Source: Flavimaribacter sp039888615 (lineage in GTDB: Bacteria > Pseudomonadota > Alphaproteobacteria > Rhizobiales > Rhizobiaceae). From it: DNA of 64,000 nucleotides. The position numbers and the translations under genes are program-made. The notes beneath the pieces are model-generated. The model was not told where the DNA came from. It ran no database searches and saw only the letters and a program-made list of their open reading frames with translations. Location of the stretch: NCBI GenBank assembly GCA_039888615.1, contig JBDQQS010000017.1, one strand, 5' to 3'. How positions within the stretch are numbered: position 1 is the first letter of the stretch; every line of letters starts with the position of its first letter. Positions 25,014 to 33,470 of the stretch are shown piece by piece.

Positions 25014-26050
25014 GCGTGCAACATCTGCTTCTTCCAACGCCGACCATCCGTTGTCACGCCAAACCGGCCAGGAGCGCGCGCATAGGCGGAAAGCCCTGTA
25101 AGCGCAGCCAGCGGATGAGTGATAACGCAGGTGGGAATGGATTTCATGAGTGTGGAATGCGGAGCTTTGTCTTCGAAGGCGTTTCGGAAATCGGGCCGCA
25201 TCAAAACAGGAATGATCTTCTGCGCGATACCGCCGGCGATAAAGACGCCACCTCGAGCCATAAAGATCAGAGCAAGGTCGCCGGCGACACGACCGAGATA
25301 GGCGGCGAACAGCGTAAGGGCTTCGAAAGCCGCCGCGTCCTCGCCGTCAAGCCCGGCTGCGGTGACATCGGACGGTTTTTCGCAAACCGGATCAAGCCCA
25401 TCGGATTTGCAAATGGCTCTGTAAATATTCAGTAAGCCGTCGCCGCACAGGAGCTGTTCAGCGGAGATACGTTCTTCAATCGCTTCCAGATACGGAAATA
25501 TCTCAAAATCGCGAGGCGAACGCGGCCCGAGATCGACATGTCCGCCCTCCCCGGGAACTGGAATCCACATGTGATGCGAGTGGACAAGGCCTGCTACGCC
25601 AAGTCCCGTCCCCGGGCCGACTACCACTCGTGTCGCGTATTTCTCAGCCTTCGCCTCACCGATCGCGTGCAGATATTCCGGCTCGAGCGACGCGGCCGCC
25701 AGCGCCTGGGCTTCAAAATCATTCAGCACGATGACTTCCTCGAAGCCAAGCCCTTCAATCATCGCATAGGGTCGAACGACCCAATTGCAATTGGTCAACT
25801 TGATCTCGTCGCCATCGACCGGGGCTGCGATTGCAAAGATCGCCGATCGCGGTTGAACCGATGTCCTGTCAAGAACAACGGTCTGGATCGCTTCGTCAAT
25901 CGTGTCGAAATCGGCTGTCGCGAAGACCGGAAACTCCCGAGGGCTCGCATTTGCATCGACAAGAATGGCGAAACGCGCATTGGTTCCACCAATATCGCCG
26001 ATAAGGATCGGAAAACTGACCGCGGCGTCCTGGTCATGTTTTTCGGTCAT
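25010..26050 (-). CDS. glk: Glucokinase
   Basis: Phosphorylates glucose to glucose-6-phosphate. The 346-residue product has the ATP-binding FPILIGDIGGTNARFAILVD, the sugar-binding ANCNWV/LNDFEAQA region, PGTGLGVAGLV, PVPGEGGHVDLGP and GGVFIAGGIAQKI of the Glk (not ROK) family. The ATG at 26050 starts just before the core; a longer frame to 26254 is rejected. Two palindromes lie 26-75 bases upstream. First gene of the glk-exporter-dapB-gpmA run. Confidence 0.94.
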   Translation of the reverse strand: MTEKHDQDAAVSFPILIGDIGGTNARFAILVDANASPREFPVFATADFDTIDEAIQTVVLDRTSVQPRSAIFAIAAPVDGDEIKLTNCNWVVRPYAMIEGLGFEEVIVLNDFEAQALAAASLEPEYLHAIGEAKAEKYATRVVVGPGTGLGVAGLVHSHHMWIPVPGEGGHVDLGPRSPRDFEIFPYLEAIEERISAEQLLCGDGLLNIYRAICKSDGLDPVCEKPSDVTAAGLDGEDAAAFEALTLFAAYLGRVAGDLALIFMARGGVFIAGGIAQKIIPVLMRPDFRNAFEDKAPHSTLMKSIPTCVITHPLAALTGLSAYARAPGRFGVTTDGRRWKKQMLHA

Positions 26051-26076
26051 AGTGCATTCTACTCTCGATAATCCAC

Positions 26077-26094
26077 CCGGTGTGCTCACACCGG
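26077..26094. promoter_or_regulatory. Perfect palindrome upstream of glk (proximal)
   Basis: CCGGTGTG-CT-CACACCGG: 8-bp arms and a 2-base centre, about 27 bases before the glk ATG. It could be an operator or a hairpin in the leader RNA. Confidence 0.4.
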
Positions 26095-26105
26095 CGCCCC
26101 GTCGC

Positions 26106-26124
26106 CGGTTATTGTACATAACCG
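26106..26124. promoter_or_regulatory. Inverted repeat upstream of glk (distal)
   Basis: CGGTTAT-TGTAC-ATAACCG: perfect 7-bp arms and a 5-base centre. A/T content and 19-bp size suit a dimeric repressor site. The rest of the 286-base glk-mepA gap also holds a hairpin at 26309-26324 (CGCCGG-TTTG-CCGGCG) that might end mepA transcription, but without a T-tract. Confidence 0.4.
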
Positions 26125-26336
26125 ATCGGGACTGGTCCCCTATAGGCAAGGTTGTCAGCAATTGAAAGATGCGATCCCCGCAAACATCAAAGGACTGGGT
26201 ATGGCGGATTTGACATTTGATCCCGCTTGCCGCGCGCTCACGCTCAGATGTCAAAACCGACCGTCAAACCACAAACCGCAAAATGGCCGTCGTTGCTTCC
26301 AACGCCCGCGCCGGTTTGCCGGCGTTTGTCGCCGCC

Positions 26337-27374
26337 TTATTGCACAGCCGGGCGGGGTTTGGGAAGCGGTATGAGGGCGGGCATGGAATAAGGCGTCGCA
26401 ACAGCTTCAACCCGCGCGAAAGCGCTCGCGCCTGCGTCAGTTTTGCGTGTCGCCGCCGCAGCGGACGCCGCCAGCACGGCGCGGCACACGGAAGGCAGGT
26501 CCGACATCATGATGTGGCGCGGCTTTGCGGGCGTTGTCGACGGCTTCGCTGGCTTCTTGGGCTTCTTGGGCTTCAACGCGACATTGAACCACCAGTCGAG
26601 CGGCTCGCCGCATCCGTCATCGGTAGGCACCGCATTCTGAGCTCTGCAGGCCTTTGAATCGTCCGGGCAGCGTATCCGCACATGCATGTGATAGTGGTGT
26701 CCGTAGTAAGGCCTCACCTTGTTCAGATTCTTGCGATCGTCTCTCCAGGTCTCGCATAGCTGCTTCTTGATCGCCGGATGGACGAGAACACGCTGGACCT
26801 GCGGATAACTTGCGGCTCGCATGATCAGGCCGGCGTGCGCATTCGTCCAAACCTGGGGATCGATCTCGACGCTGCTCGGCTTGAGAACGGAGATTGCGCT
26901 GATCGTTTCCCTGTCCGGTCCGGACAGGCGCCGGTCGGGCATTGGGGTCAGCCAGATATCCGCATCGAGCCCGACCTGGTGCGAGGCGTGTCCCGTCAGC
27001 ATCGGTCCGCCCCGGGGCTGCGACATATCGCCTACCAGGAGACCCGGCCACCCATCGTGGCGCGCAGCGTCTTCCGACAATTGCTGGATCGTGTCGATCA
27101 ATTGGGGATGTCCCCATCGCCGGTTACGGGACAGGCGCATGGCCTGCCAGCGTGGTCCGTCCACCGGAAGCGCCACGCCGCCGGCTAGACAGCCCTTGGA
27201 ATAGAAACCGTAAGCCTGCGCATCTAGGCTGGCCGGCAGATCGGCAGCGCCAAAGAGATTTTTGGCTGGCGTCTGGTCAGCGGCGAGCGAAAGGTCTCCG
27301 GCGGCGATGACGCCGATAGAGACCATTGCGACCCACCGCGCCGCCCGTCGCATCCATGAATAAACACCCACCAT
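26337..27374 (-). CDS. mepA: Penicillin-insensitive murein endopeptidase
   Basis: A zinc-dependent LAS-type peptidase that cuts D-Ala-mDAP cross-links in the periplasm. The 345-residue precursor has a signal peptide (WVAMVSIGVIAAGDLSLAA) and the family motifs GDMSQPRGGPMLTGHASHQVGLDADIWLTPMP (His and Asp zinc ligands) and YYGHHYHMHVRIRCP (second zinc site). A Lys/Pro-rich linker (PKKPKKPAKPSTTPAKP, about residue 270) leads to a low-complexity C-terminal tail. The start is ATG 27374 with AGGAG only three bases away; the adjacent GTG or ATG 27353 are alternatives. Confidence 0.93.
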   Translation of the reverse strand: MVGVYSWMRRAARWVAMVSIGVIAAGDLSLAADQTPAKNLFGAADLPASLDAQAYGFYSKGCLAGGVALPVDGPRWQAMRLSRNRRWGHPQLIDTIQQLSEDAARHDGWPGLLVGDMSQPRGGPMLTGHASHQVGLDADIWLTPMPDRRLSGPDRETISAISVLKPSSVEIDPQVWTNAHAGLIMRAASYPQVQRVLVHPAIKKQLCETWRDDRKNLNKVRPYYGHHYHMHVRIRCPDDSKACRAQNAVPTDDGCGEPLDWWFNVALKPKKPKKPAKPSTTPAKPRHIMMSDLPSVCRAVLAASAAAATRKTDAGASAFARVEAVATPYSMPALIPLPKPRPAVQ

Positions 27375-27723
27375 GAGCTCCTGCTATTCTTTTTGCTTGC
27401 GGCAAAACATACATCAACTCTGTTTCCGGCTCCATGCGGAAGGATCTGTCATTGCTGGAGTATATCGGCATCGCTCGTGATTGCGACAACGGTCCGTGGC
27501 TTTACATATATGTCACATTCGAATATGGAGGCGACCATATTCAGACCGAAATCAAAGGCATCAGCTGATTGCGGACCGGAACGCCGGCCCGCCCGTCACC
27601 GGGTCAAAACCATGTTGCACCGTCTGCCAGCCCGACCGGAGGATTGCATGCCAGGGGTTGCAGGGATCATTCAAGCCGACCGTTCAGGTTTCGCGCCTTC
27701 CACTCGGGGATTCCACTGACCGG
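27375..27723. other. Divergent intergenic region mepA / gtrA-like
   Basis: About 350 bases without a convincing gene. It must hold the promoters of mepA (minus) and of the GtrA-family gene (plus). The clear structure in it is the inverted repeat at 27521-27542. Confidence 0.5.
27521..27542. promoter_or_regulatory. Perfect 8-bp inverted repeat between mepA and gtrA-like gene
   Basis: GAATATGG-AGGCGA-CCATATTC. The A/T-rich arms and 22-bp size look like an operator for a dimeric regulator; it could control either divergent gene. Confidence 0.4.
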
Positions 27724-28101
27724 ATGAACAGCCGTCTCTTGAAATTTCTCGTCGTCGGCGGGGTCGGATACGTGACGGACGCCGGGATCCTCATGGCGCT
27801 GTTGCGCTGGACGGAAATTGATCCGTTTACCGGCCGGCTCATTGCCATTGCGATCACCTTGCAAGTCACCTGGTTGCTAAACCGCCGCTTCACGTTCGAA
27901 AAAAGCCATCGTCACGCCGCCGTCGAGGGAATGCGTTACAGCGGCGTTGGCATTGCGAGCAGCTTGCTCAATTATCTGGTCTATTCCTGCCTTCTTGTTT
28001 TTGTTCCTACATTGCCGCCGGTCGCAGCCCTGACGCTCGGATCGGCCTCCGCTACAATCTTTTCCTACACAGGCTATGCGAAACTCGTTTTCGGCCGCTA
28101 A
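27724..28101 (+). CDS. GtrA-family membrane protein
   Basis: A 125-residue protein with four predicted helices (LLKFLVVGGVGYVTDAGILMAL, LIAIAITLQVTWLLNRRFTF, GVGIASSLLNYLVYSCLLVF, PPVAALTLGSASATIFSYTGYAKLVF). The FLVVGGxGYxxD start and WLLNRRFTF match GtrA, proteins thought to move undecaprenyl-linked sugars across the inner membrane for surface glycans. No glycosyltransferase is adjacent. The start at 27724 is set by the family N-terminus; the ribosome site is weak. Confidence 0.85.
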   Translation: MNSRLLKFLVVGGVGYVTDAGILMALLRWTEIDPFTGRLIAIAITLQVTWLLNRRFTFEKSHRHAAVEGMRYSGVGIASSLLNYLVYSCLLVFVPTLPPVAALTLGSASATIFSYTGYAKLVFGR

Positions 28102-28440
28102 TAGAGCCTCTTCCGGCTACTGCGCCATGCAAAAAGTTTTACTGGTCTTTGAGATGAACAGTGTGCACTATGTTGCTCTGGAAAGCGGACCGGTCTATCG
28201 GTTTGCTCAATGGACGACAGGGCAAAAGTGCAGGCCAGGGCGGATCACCTGGATCTGCTCACGGCCTCCGCGTCGCATTTCGCCGGTATTTCAGGGCTGT
28301 GCCGGAATCGGGAGAGACATCAGGGGATTCGTGTTTGACCAATTACGTAAAGCAGCAGGCATTTCCAACGAAACGCCTGGCCCGGTTTCATGTGCTGACC
28401 GACGCAGCGGGTGGGATATGACTACGGGAGCATTAAGCAT
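28102..28440. other. Intergenic region before PTS genes, no recognised gene
   Basis: About 340 bases with open frames on the plus strand (such as 28161-28421) that match nothing I know. In many rhizobia hprK and the chvI-chvG pair precede the EIIA gene; I see no intact or obviously decayed copy here. Confidence 0.4.
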
Positions 28441-28842
28441 ATGATCGGACTGGTGCTTGTGACCCATGGCAAGCTTGCGCAGGAATTTCGCAATGCGCTC
28501 GAGCACGTGGTCGGGCCGCAAAAAAATCTTGAAACGGTGTCTATCGGGCCCGAAGACGACATGGATCAGCGCCGGATCGACATAATTGAGGCAGTTGCGG
28601 CTGCCGAGGACGGCCACGGCGTCATCATTCTGACGGACATGTTTGGAGGAACGCCGTCCAACCTGTCGATTTCCGTGATGGACAATGGCCGAATCGAGGT
28701 GATCGCCGGCGTCAATCTTCCGATGCTGATCAAGCTCGCGAGCGCGCGGACGGAAAATGACATGGAAGCCGCCCTCGCCGATGCGCAGGAAGCCGGACGC
28801 AAATATATCAACGTCGCCAGCCGGGTTCTCAGTGGTAAGTAG
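28441..28842 (+). CDS. PTS system EIIA component, mannose type
   Basis: A 133-residue EIIA-Man domain (IGLVLVTHGKLAQEF, phospho-acceptor His9; GVIILTDMFGGTPSNLS; AGVNLPMLIKLAS). Without EIIB/C/D genes it is a regulatory phosphocarrier, receiving phosphate from HPr (encoded next) in the PTS-Ntr-like relay known in alphaproteobacteria. GGGAG lies ten bases before ATG 28441. Two bases separate it from the HPr gene. Confidence 0.93.
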   Translation: MIGLVLVTHGKLAQEFRNALEHVVGPQKNLETVSIGPEDDMDQRRIDIIEAVAAAEDGHGVIILTDMFGGTPSNLSISVMDNGRIEVIAGVNLPMLIKLASARTENDMEAALADAQEAGRKYINVASRVLSGK

Positions 28843-28844
28843 AC

Positions 28845-29132
28845 ATGAACCCGGTCCAAGCCATCCCGAGCCGTCGCTTCGATATCATCAACAAGCGCGG
28901 GCTGCATGCGCGCGCCTCGGCCAAATTCGTGCAATTGGCGGAATCCTTTGACGCCGACATCACTGTTTCCAAGGATGGCGTCAGCGTCAACGGCACATCC
29001 ATTATGGGATTGATGATGCTCGCCGCCAGTCCGGGTTGCTGTATAACCGTTGCTGCCGAAGGGCCGGACGCCGAAAAGGCGCTCGACGCTCTCAACGATC
29101 TGGTGGCCAGCCGGTTCGGCGAGGACAACTGA
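28845..29132 (+). CDS. HPr family phosphocarrier protein
   Basis: A 95-residue HPr. His21 in KRGLHARASAKF is the EI-dependent phosphorylation site and Ser52 in NGTSIMGLMML corresponds to the HprK-target serine. Retention of that serine suggests an HPr kinase exists elsewhere. Works with the preceding EIIA-Man and an EI-Ntr outside the window. It comes directly before ahcY, the usual rhizobial order. Confidence 0.94.
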   Translation: MNPVQAIPSRRFDIINKRGLHARASAKFVQLAESFDADITVSKDGVSVNGTSIMGLMMLAASPGCCITVAAEGPDAEKALDALNDLVASRFGEDN

Positions 29133-29162
29133 TCGCGGCGCGATCAAACTTCGTCCAATCAC

Positions 29163-29178
29163 ATAAAGACTTCTTTAT
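29163..29178. promoter_or_regulatory. Inverted repeat before ahcY (SahR-like operator candidate)
   Basis: ATAAAGA-CT-TCTTTAT, perfect 7-bp arms, about 95 bases before the ahcY start. A/T-rich palindromes upstream of ahcY are targets of ArsR-type regulators such as SahR in other proteobacteria; assignment here is inferred from position and symmetry. Confidence 0.45.
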
Positions 29179-29270
29179 ATGCTGTTGCCCTTTGTCGCAT
29201 AGCCTGTTAAACGGCGGCCAGACAAAGACAAACAAACGGGTTGCAGCCCGCATCCGCGCTGGAGACAATC

Positions 29271-30671
29271 ATGAGCAATGAAAAAGACTACGTCGTATTG
29301 GATATCGGCCTTTCCGATTTCGGTCGCAAGGAGATCGAGATAGCGGAAACCGAGATGCCCGGACTGATGGCGTGCCGGGAAGAGTTCGGAGAGGCCAAGC
29401 CTCTGAAGGGCGCGCGGATCACCGGTTCGCTGCACATGACGATCCAGACAGCGGTTCTGATTGAAACATTGAATGCGCTTGGCGCGGATGTGCGCTGGGC
29501 GTCCTGCAACATCTTCTCTACACAGGACCATGCGGCTGCCGCGATTGCGGCGACAGGCACGCCGGTGTTTGCAGTCAAGGGCGAGACGCTGGAGGAATAC
29601 TGGACCTATACGGACCAGATCTTCCAGTGGCCGGACGGCGAACCGTCGAACATGATCCTCGACGATGGCGGCGACGCAACGATGTATATCCTGCTCGGCG
29701 CGCGCGCTGAGGCTGGCGAGGACTTGCTTTCTTCTCCGGGCAGCGAGGAAGAGGAAGTCCTGTTCGCGCAGATCAAGAAGCGGCTTGCGGCCTCTCCGGG
29801 TTTCTTCACCAGGCAGCGCGACGCGATCCGCGGCGTGACCGAAGAAACAACGACCGGCGTAAACCGTTTGTACCAACTCCAGAAGCGGGGGCTGTTGCCG
29901 TTTCCGGCGATCAACGTAAACGACTCGGTTACGAAGTCGAAATTCGACAACAAGTATGGCTGCCGTGAATCGCTGGTCGACGGAATCCGTCGCGGGACGG
30001 ATGTCATGATGGCCGGAAAGGTGGCGGTCGTCTGCGGTTACGGCGACGTCGGCAAGGGTTCGGCGGCTTCGCTGCGCGGAGCAGGCGCCCGCGTGAAGGT
30101 GACCGAAATCGATCCGATCTGCGCGCTTCAGGCGGCGATGGACGGCTTCGAGGTTGTTCAGCTCGAGGATGTGGTCTCCACGGCCGACATTTTCGTGACC
30201 ACGACGGGCAACAAGGACGTTATCCGGATCGAGCATATGCGCGAGATGAAGGACATGGCGATCGTCGGCAACATCGGCCACTTCGACAACGAGATCCAGG
30301 TCGAAGCCCTGCGCAATTACAAATGGACAAACGTAAAGCCGCAGGTCGACATGATCGAGTTTCCGGACGCCAGCCGGTTGATCCTGTTGTCGGAAGGACG
30401 GCTTCTGAACCTCGGCAATGCAACCGGCCATCCGTCCTTCGTGATGTCTGCGTCATTCACCAACCAGGTTCTCGCGCAGATCGAGCTTTATGCGCGAGGC
30501 GACCAGTACGACAATGAAGTTTACGTGCTTCCGAAGCATCTGGACGAGAAGGTGGCGAAGCTGCACCTCGACAAGCTGGGCGCGCGGCTGAGCGAACTCT
30601 CCGACGAGCAGGCCAGCTATATCGGCGTCGAGACAACCGGCCCATTCAAGCCGGAACACTACAGATACTGA
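29271..30671 (+). CDS. ahcY: Adenosylhomocysteinase
   Basis: Hydrolyses S-adenosylhomocysteine to adenosine and homocysteine, keeping methylation reactions running. The 466-residue product has GSLHMTIQTAVLIETL, CNIFSTQDHAAAAI, the NAD-binding VVCGYGDVGKGSAASL, VTTTGNKDVI and the C-terminal KPEHYRY. It includes the ~40-residue insertion (about residues 150-190) typical of bacterial/plant-type enzymes. ATG 29271 has GGAG six bases upstream. A good terminator follows. Confidence 0.97.
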   Translation: MSNEKDYVVLDIGLSDFGRKEIEIAETEMPGLMACREEFGEAKPLKGARITGSLHMTIQTAVLIETLNALGADVRWASCNIFSTQDHAAAAIAATGTPVFAVKGETLEEYWTYTDQIFQWPDGEPSNMILDDGGDATMYILLGARAEAGEDLLSSPGSEEEEVLFAQIKKRLAASPGFFTRQRDAIRGVTEETTTGVNRLYQLQKRGLLPFPAINVNDSVTKSKFDNKYGCRESLVDGIRRGTDVMMAGKVAVVCGYGDVGKGSAASLRGAGARVKVTEIDPICALQAAMDGFEVVQLEDVVSTADIFVTTTGNKDVIRIEHMREMKDMAIVGNIGHFDNEIQVEALRNYKWTNVKPQVDMIEFPDASRLILLSEGRLLNLGNATGHPSFVMSASFTNQVLAQIELYARGDQYDNEVYVLPKHLDEKVAKLHLDKLGARLSELSDEQASYIGVETTGPFKPEHYRY

Positions 30672-30702
30672 TTTTTCAGATTCTTCCCACAAGATATGGT
30701 AG

Positions 30703-30737
30703 GCGCGCCCTTGACAGAGGGTGCGCTTTCTTTTTTT
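30703..30737 (+). terminator. Rho-independent terminator after ahcY
   Basis: Stem GCGCGCCCT with AGGGTGCGC (one G-T pair), loop TGACAG, followed by a T-rich run TTTCTTTTTTT. Confidence 0.85.
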
Positions 30738-30866
30738 CACCCTGCGGCTTCACGCTGATTCGCCAATAAGTTATTCTGAATCCACAATGATTCGCGGACC
30801 CGACGAGGACAAGACGGGCCGCGTTGCAGGGCTGTCTTGGCAGAATGCGGCAAAGAGGTACAAGAC

Positions 30867-33428
30867 ATGCCGGGCACGAATGTGTCTTCAAGGGCTGAGT
30901 CCAGTCGGATCGGCGCCGGCGGTAGATTCACAACGGGGTTTTCGGGGATCCGCTTTGGAACCTCGCTCCTGACGTTTTTGGGCTGTGTTGTCATCACGGC
31001 TGCGACGGGACGATCCCTCGCGCAGGACTTGCGCGGGCTTGAGGCCGCCGAGACCGACGGCGGAATGGGACCTTTTTCCAGCTCTTTTGACCTTATTTAT
31101 CTCTCGCTTGTCATCGGCGCAGTGTCCGCTGCAATGATATCAGCAATATGGATGATCCGGGAACGCGCGCGCACCGCGCAGCAGGCAGATGAACTTCGAA
31201 TCGGCCTGGCCCAGGCCCAGGCCGACATATCGCGCTATGAAGCGTTGATTGCAGAGAATGATCGCTGCTACGTCATCTGGGACGGCGATTTGCCGCCGCA
31301 TGTTCTCGGCAGCCTTGCTTCACACCTGAGCGCCCTGCGCTCCGACAGCGACCTGCTCGCCTTCGGCAAATGGCTGGAGCCCAAATCCGCCGCAGAGATG
31401 GACGAGGCGGTGGACAAGCTGCGCAGTCGGGCCAAGGTCTTCGAATGCTCCGTCGAAACCCGTGATGGCGAAATGCTGGAAGTTCAGGGGCGAACGCTCG
31501 GCGGTCGCGCCTTTATCCGCTTCTGCCTCCTGGCCGATCTACAGGCGGAGTTGGCGGCGATGGAATCCGAATGCAGCCGGCTGATCGCGCGCTCGGAATC
31601 GCTGCAAGCTCTCATGGACAATCTCGAGACGCCCATTTGGTTACGCGACGGCGACGACCGCATGGTCTGGGTCAACCAGGCCTACGCGGCGGCTGTTGAA
31701 GCGTCGGATTGCCGCGAGGCGATCGAAAAGGAAATCGAGTTGCTCGGGACGCAGGCGCGCCACAAGATCGCGTCACATACGACGTCTGAGCGGCCTTTCG
31801 TGGGAAAAGTGTCGACAGTGGTCCACGGCAACCGCACGTTCTTCGACATCACCGAAGCGAGAACCGCATCCGGCTCGGCCGGCTACGCCGCCGACATCAC
31901 CGAGACCGAAGCGGTTCGCGACGAACTGAGACGAACTGTCGACAGTCACGCGGAAACGCTGAACCTCCTGACAACCCCGGTCGCCATGTTCGACAGTCAT
32001 CAATGCCTGCAGTTCTACAACCAGGCCTTCCAGGATCTCTGGGGGCTCGACACGCCGTTCCTGAAGAACCGCCCGACCAATTCGGAGCTTCTCGAAAAGC
32101 TGCGCACTGACGGCCGCCTGCCGGAGCAGCCTTCCTGGCGTGACTGGAAGGAAGAAACGCTTTCTGTCTACCGATCCGTCGATCCGGAGCCGCGCCTGTG
32201 GCATCTCGCGGACGGACAGACGCTGAACGTCTTCGCCAACATTCATCCAGGCGGCGGCGTGACCTGGGTTTTCGAGAACCTGACCGAAAAATACGACCTG
32301 GAATCCCGTTACAACACACTGGTGAAAGTACAGGGCGAAACCATTGACCACCTTGCCGAAGGGGTGGCTGTATTCGGCGCAGATGGTCGTCTGCGCCTCT
32401 CCAATCCGGCCTTCCGCGCTCTCTGGACAATTCCGGAAAAATCGGCGGCGGCAGGAGTGCATGTCCGGGAAATCGCCGGGCTCTGCAAACCCTCTCACGA
32501 CGGCCCGGACGGCTGGCCCTTCTTTACTTCGGCCATAACCGGATATGACGAAGAGCGCCGAACCCACCAGGGGCGCCTGACGCTGAACAGTGGACTCATT
32601 CTCGACTATGCGGTCGTCCCGCTACCGGACGCGCAGATCATGCTCGCCTTCCTCAACGTCACCGACAATGCGATGGTCGAAAAGGCGCTGACGGAGAAAA
32701 ACGACGCGTTGCGCAAGGCCGATGCGCTCAAAAACGATTTCGTGCAGCACGTCTCGTATGAACTCCGCTCTCCGCTCACCAACATTATCGGTTTCACCGA
32801 TCTTTTGAAGACCCCTCAGGTCGGCGAACTCAACCAGCGGCAGACCGAGTATGTCGAACATATCTCCACCTCGTCGTCGCTGCTCCTGACCATCGTCAAC
32901 GACATTCTCGACCTTGCTACCGTGGACGCCGGCATCATGGAACTGAGCATGACGAGCGTCGATGTCATCCAGCTTGCGGAAGAAGTCGGTGAACTGTTCG
33001 CAAACCGGCTCAAGGAAGACGATATTTCCCTGCGCATCAATGCGCCGAACACCATTGGCCGCATCGTCGCCGACGAACAGCGCCTCAAGCAGATCCTGCT
33101 CAAGCTGCTCGGCAACGCCGCCAATCATGCGCCCGCCGGCAGCGAAATCGACCTTTCCTGCGCGCGTGAGGGCGAGGATATCGTTTTTGCCGTATCAGAC
33201 ACCGGCGCCGGCATTCCGGACGACGTGTTGCAGACGATCTTCAAACGCTTTGAGTCGCATGCGCCCAACGGCCGGCGCAGCGGCGCAGGCCTTGGTCTGT
33301 CCATTGTCGACAGCTTCGTAAGGTTGCACAATGGCATGGTCGACGTAAGAACCTCGCAGGGCAAGGGCACGACCGTGATCTGCCGCATGCCGGCGAATGC
33401 CGAGATCCAGGCGGACGCCGCGGAATAG
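30867..33428 (+). CDS. divL: DivL-type pseudo-histidine kinase (Tyr at phospho-acceptor site)
   Basis: An 853-residue membrane protein: two N-terminal helices (about residues 30-52 and 77-100), a coiled coil, several PAS-like domains (about 210-600), then DHp and HATPase_c domains. The DHp box reads FVQHVSYELRSPLTNI: Tyr631 stands where kinases have His. The ATP-binding part is intact (LGNAANHAPAG N-box, SDTGAGIPDD G1, GAGLGLSIVDSFVRLHNG G2). Tyr in place of His is the hallmark of DivL, the CckA partner that links polarity to CtrA control. The position after ahcY agrees with rhizobial genomes. ATG 30867 has GAGG eight bases upstream. Confidence 0.88.
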   Translation: MPGTNVSSRAESSRIGAGGRFTTGFSGIRFGTSLLTFLGCVVITAATGRSLAQDLRGLEAAETDGGMGPFSSSFDLIYLSLVIGAVSAAMISAIWMIRERARTAQQADELRIGLAQAQADISRYEALIAENDRCYVIWDGDLPPHVLGSLASHLSALRSDSDLLAFGKWLEPKSAAEMDEAVDKLRSRAKVFECSVETRDGEMLEVQGRTLGGRAFIRFCLLADLQAELAAMESECSRLIARSESLQALMDNLETPIWLRDGDDRMVWVNQAYAAAVEASDCREAIEKEIELLGTQARHKIASHTTSERPFVGKVSTVVHGNRTFFDITEARTASGSAGYAADITETEAVRDELRRTVDSHAETLNLLTTPVAMFDSHQCLQFYNQAFQDLWGLDTPFLKNRPTNSELLEKLRTDGRLPEQPSWRDWKEETLSVYRSVDPEPRLWHLADGQTLNVFANIHPGGGVTWVFENLTEKYDLESRYNTLVKVQGETIDHLAEGVAVFGADGRLRLSNPAFRALWTIPEKSAAAGVHVREIAGLCKPSHDGPDGWPFFTSAITGYDEERRTHQGRLTLNSGLILDYAVVPLPDAQIMLAFLNVTDNAMVEKALTEKNDALRKADALKNDFVQHVSYELRSPLTNIIGFTDLLKTPQVGELNQRQTEYVEHISTSSSLLLTIVNDILDLATVDAGIMELSMTSVDVIQLAEEVGELFANRLKEDDISLRINAPNTIGRIVADEQRLKQILLKLLGNAANHAPAGSEIDLSCAREGEDIVFAVSDTGAGIPDDVLQTIFKRFESHAPNGRRSGAGLGLSIVDSFVRLHNGMVDVRTSQGKGTTVICRMPANAEIQADAAE

Positions 33429-33470
33429 GCGTCCTTGCCAAACCGGACCGATATCGACTATCGCCAATCA

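Noticed and set aside
27393..27719. 108-codon plus-strand frame between mepA and the gtrA-like gene
   Set aside because: No family, atypical composition and no ribosome site; it overlaps the regulatory gap.
28161..28421. Decayed hprK or another gene before the EIIA gene
   Set aside because: The open frames do not show a P-loop (GxSGxGKS) or other HprK motif; no support beyond position.
29133..29270. SAH riboswitch upstream of ahcY
   Set aside because: The leader has an A/T-rich palindrome but not the G/C-rich conserved core of the SAH aptamer; a protein operator is the better reading.
29175..30431. Minus-strand open frame (418 codons) opposite ahcY
   Set aside because: Antisense shadow of a strongly conserved gene.
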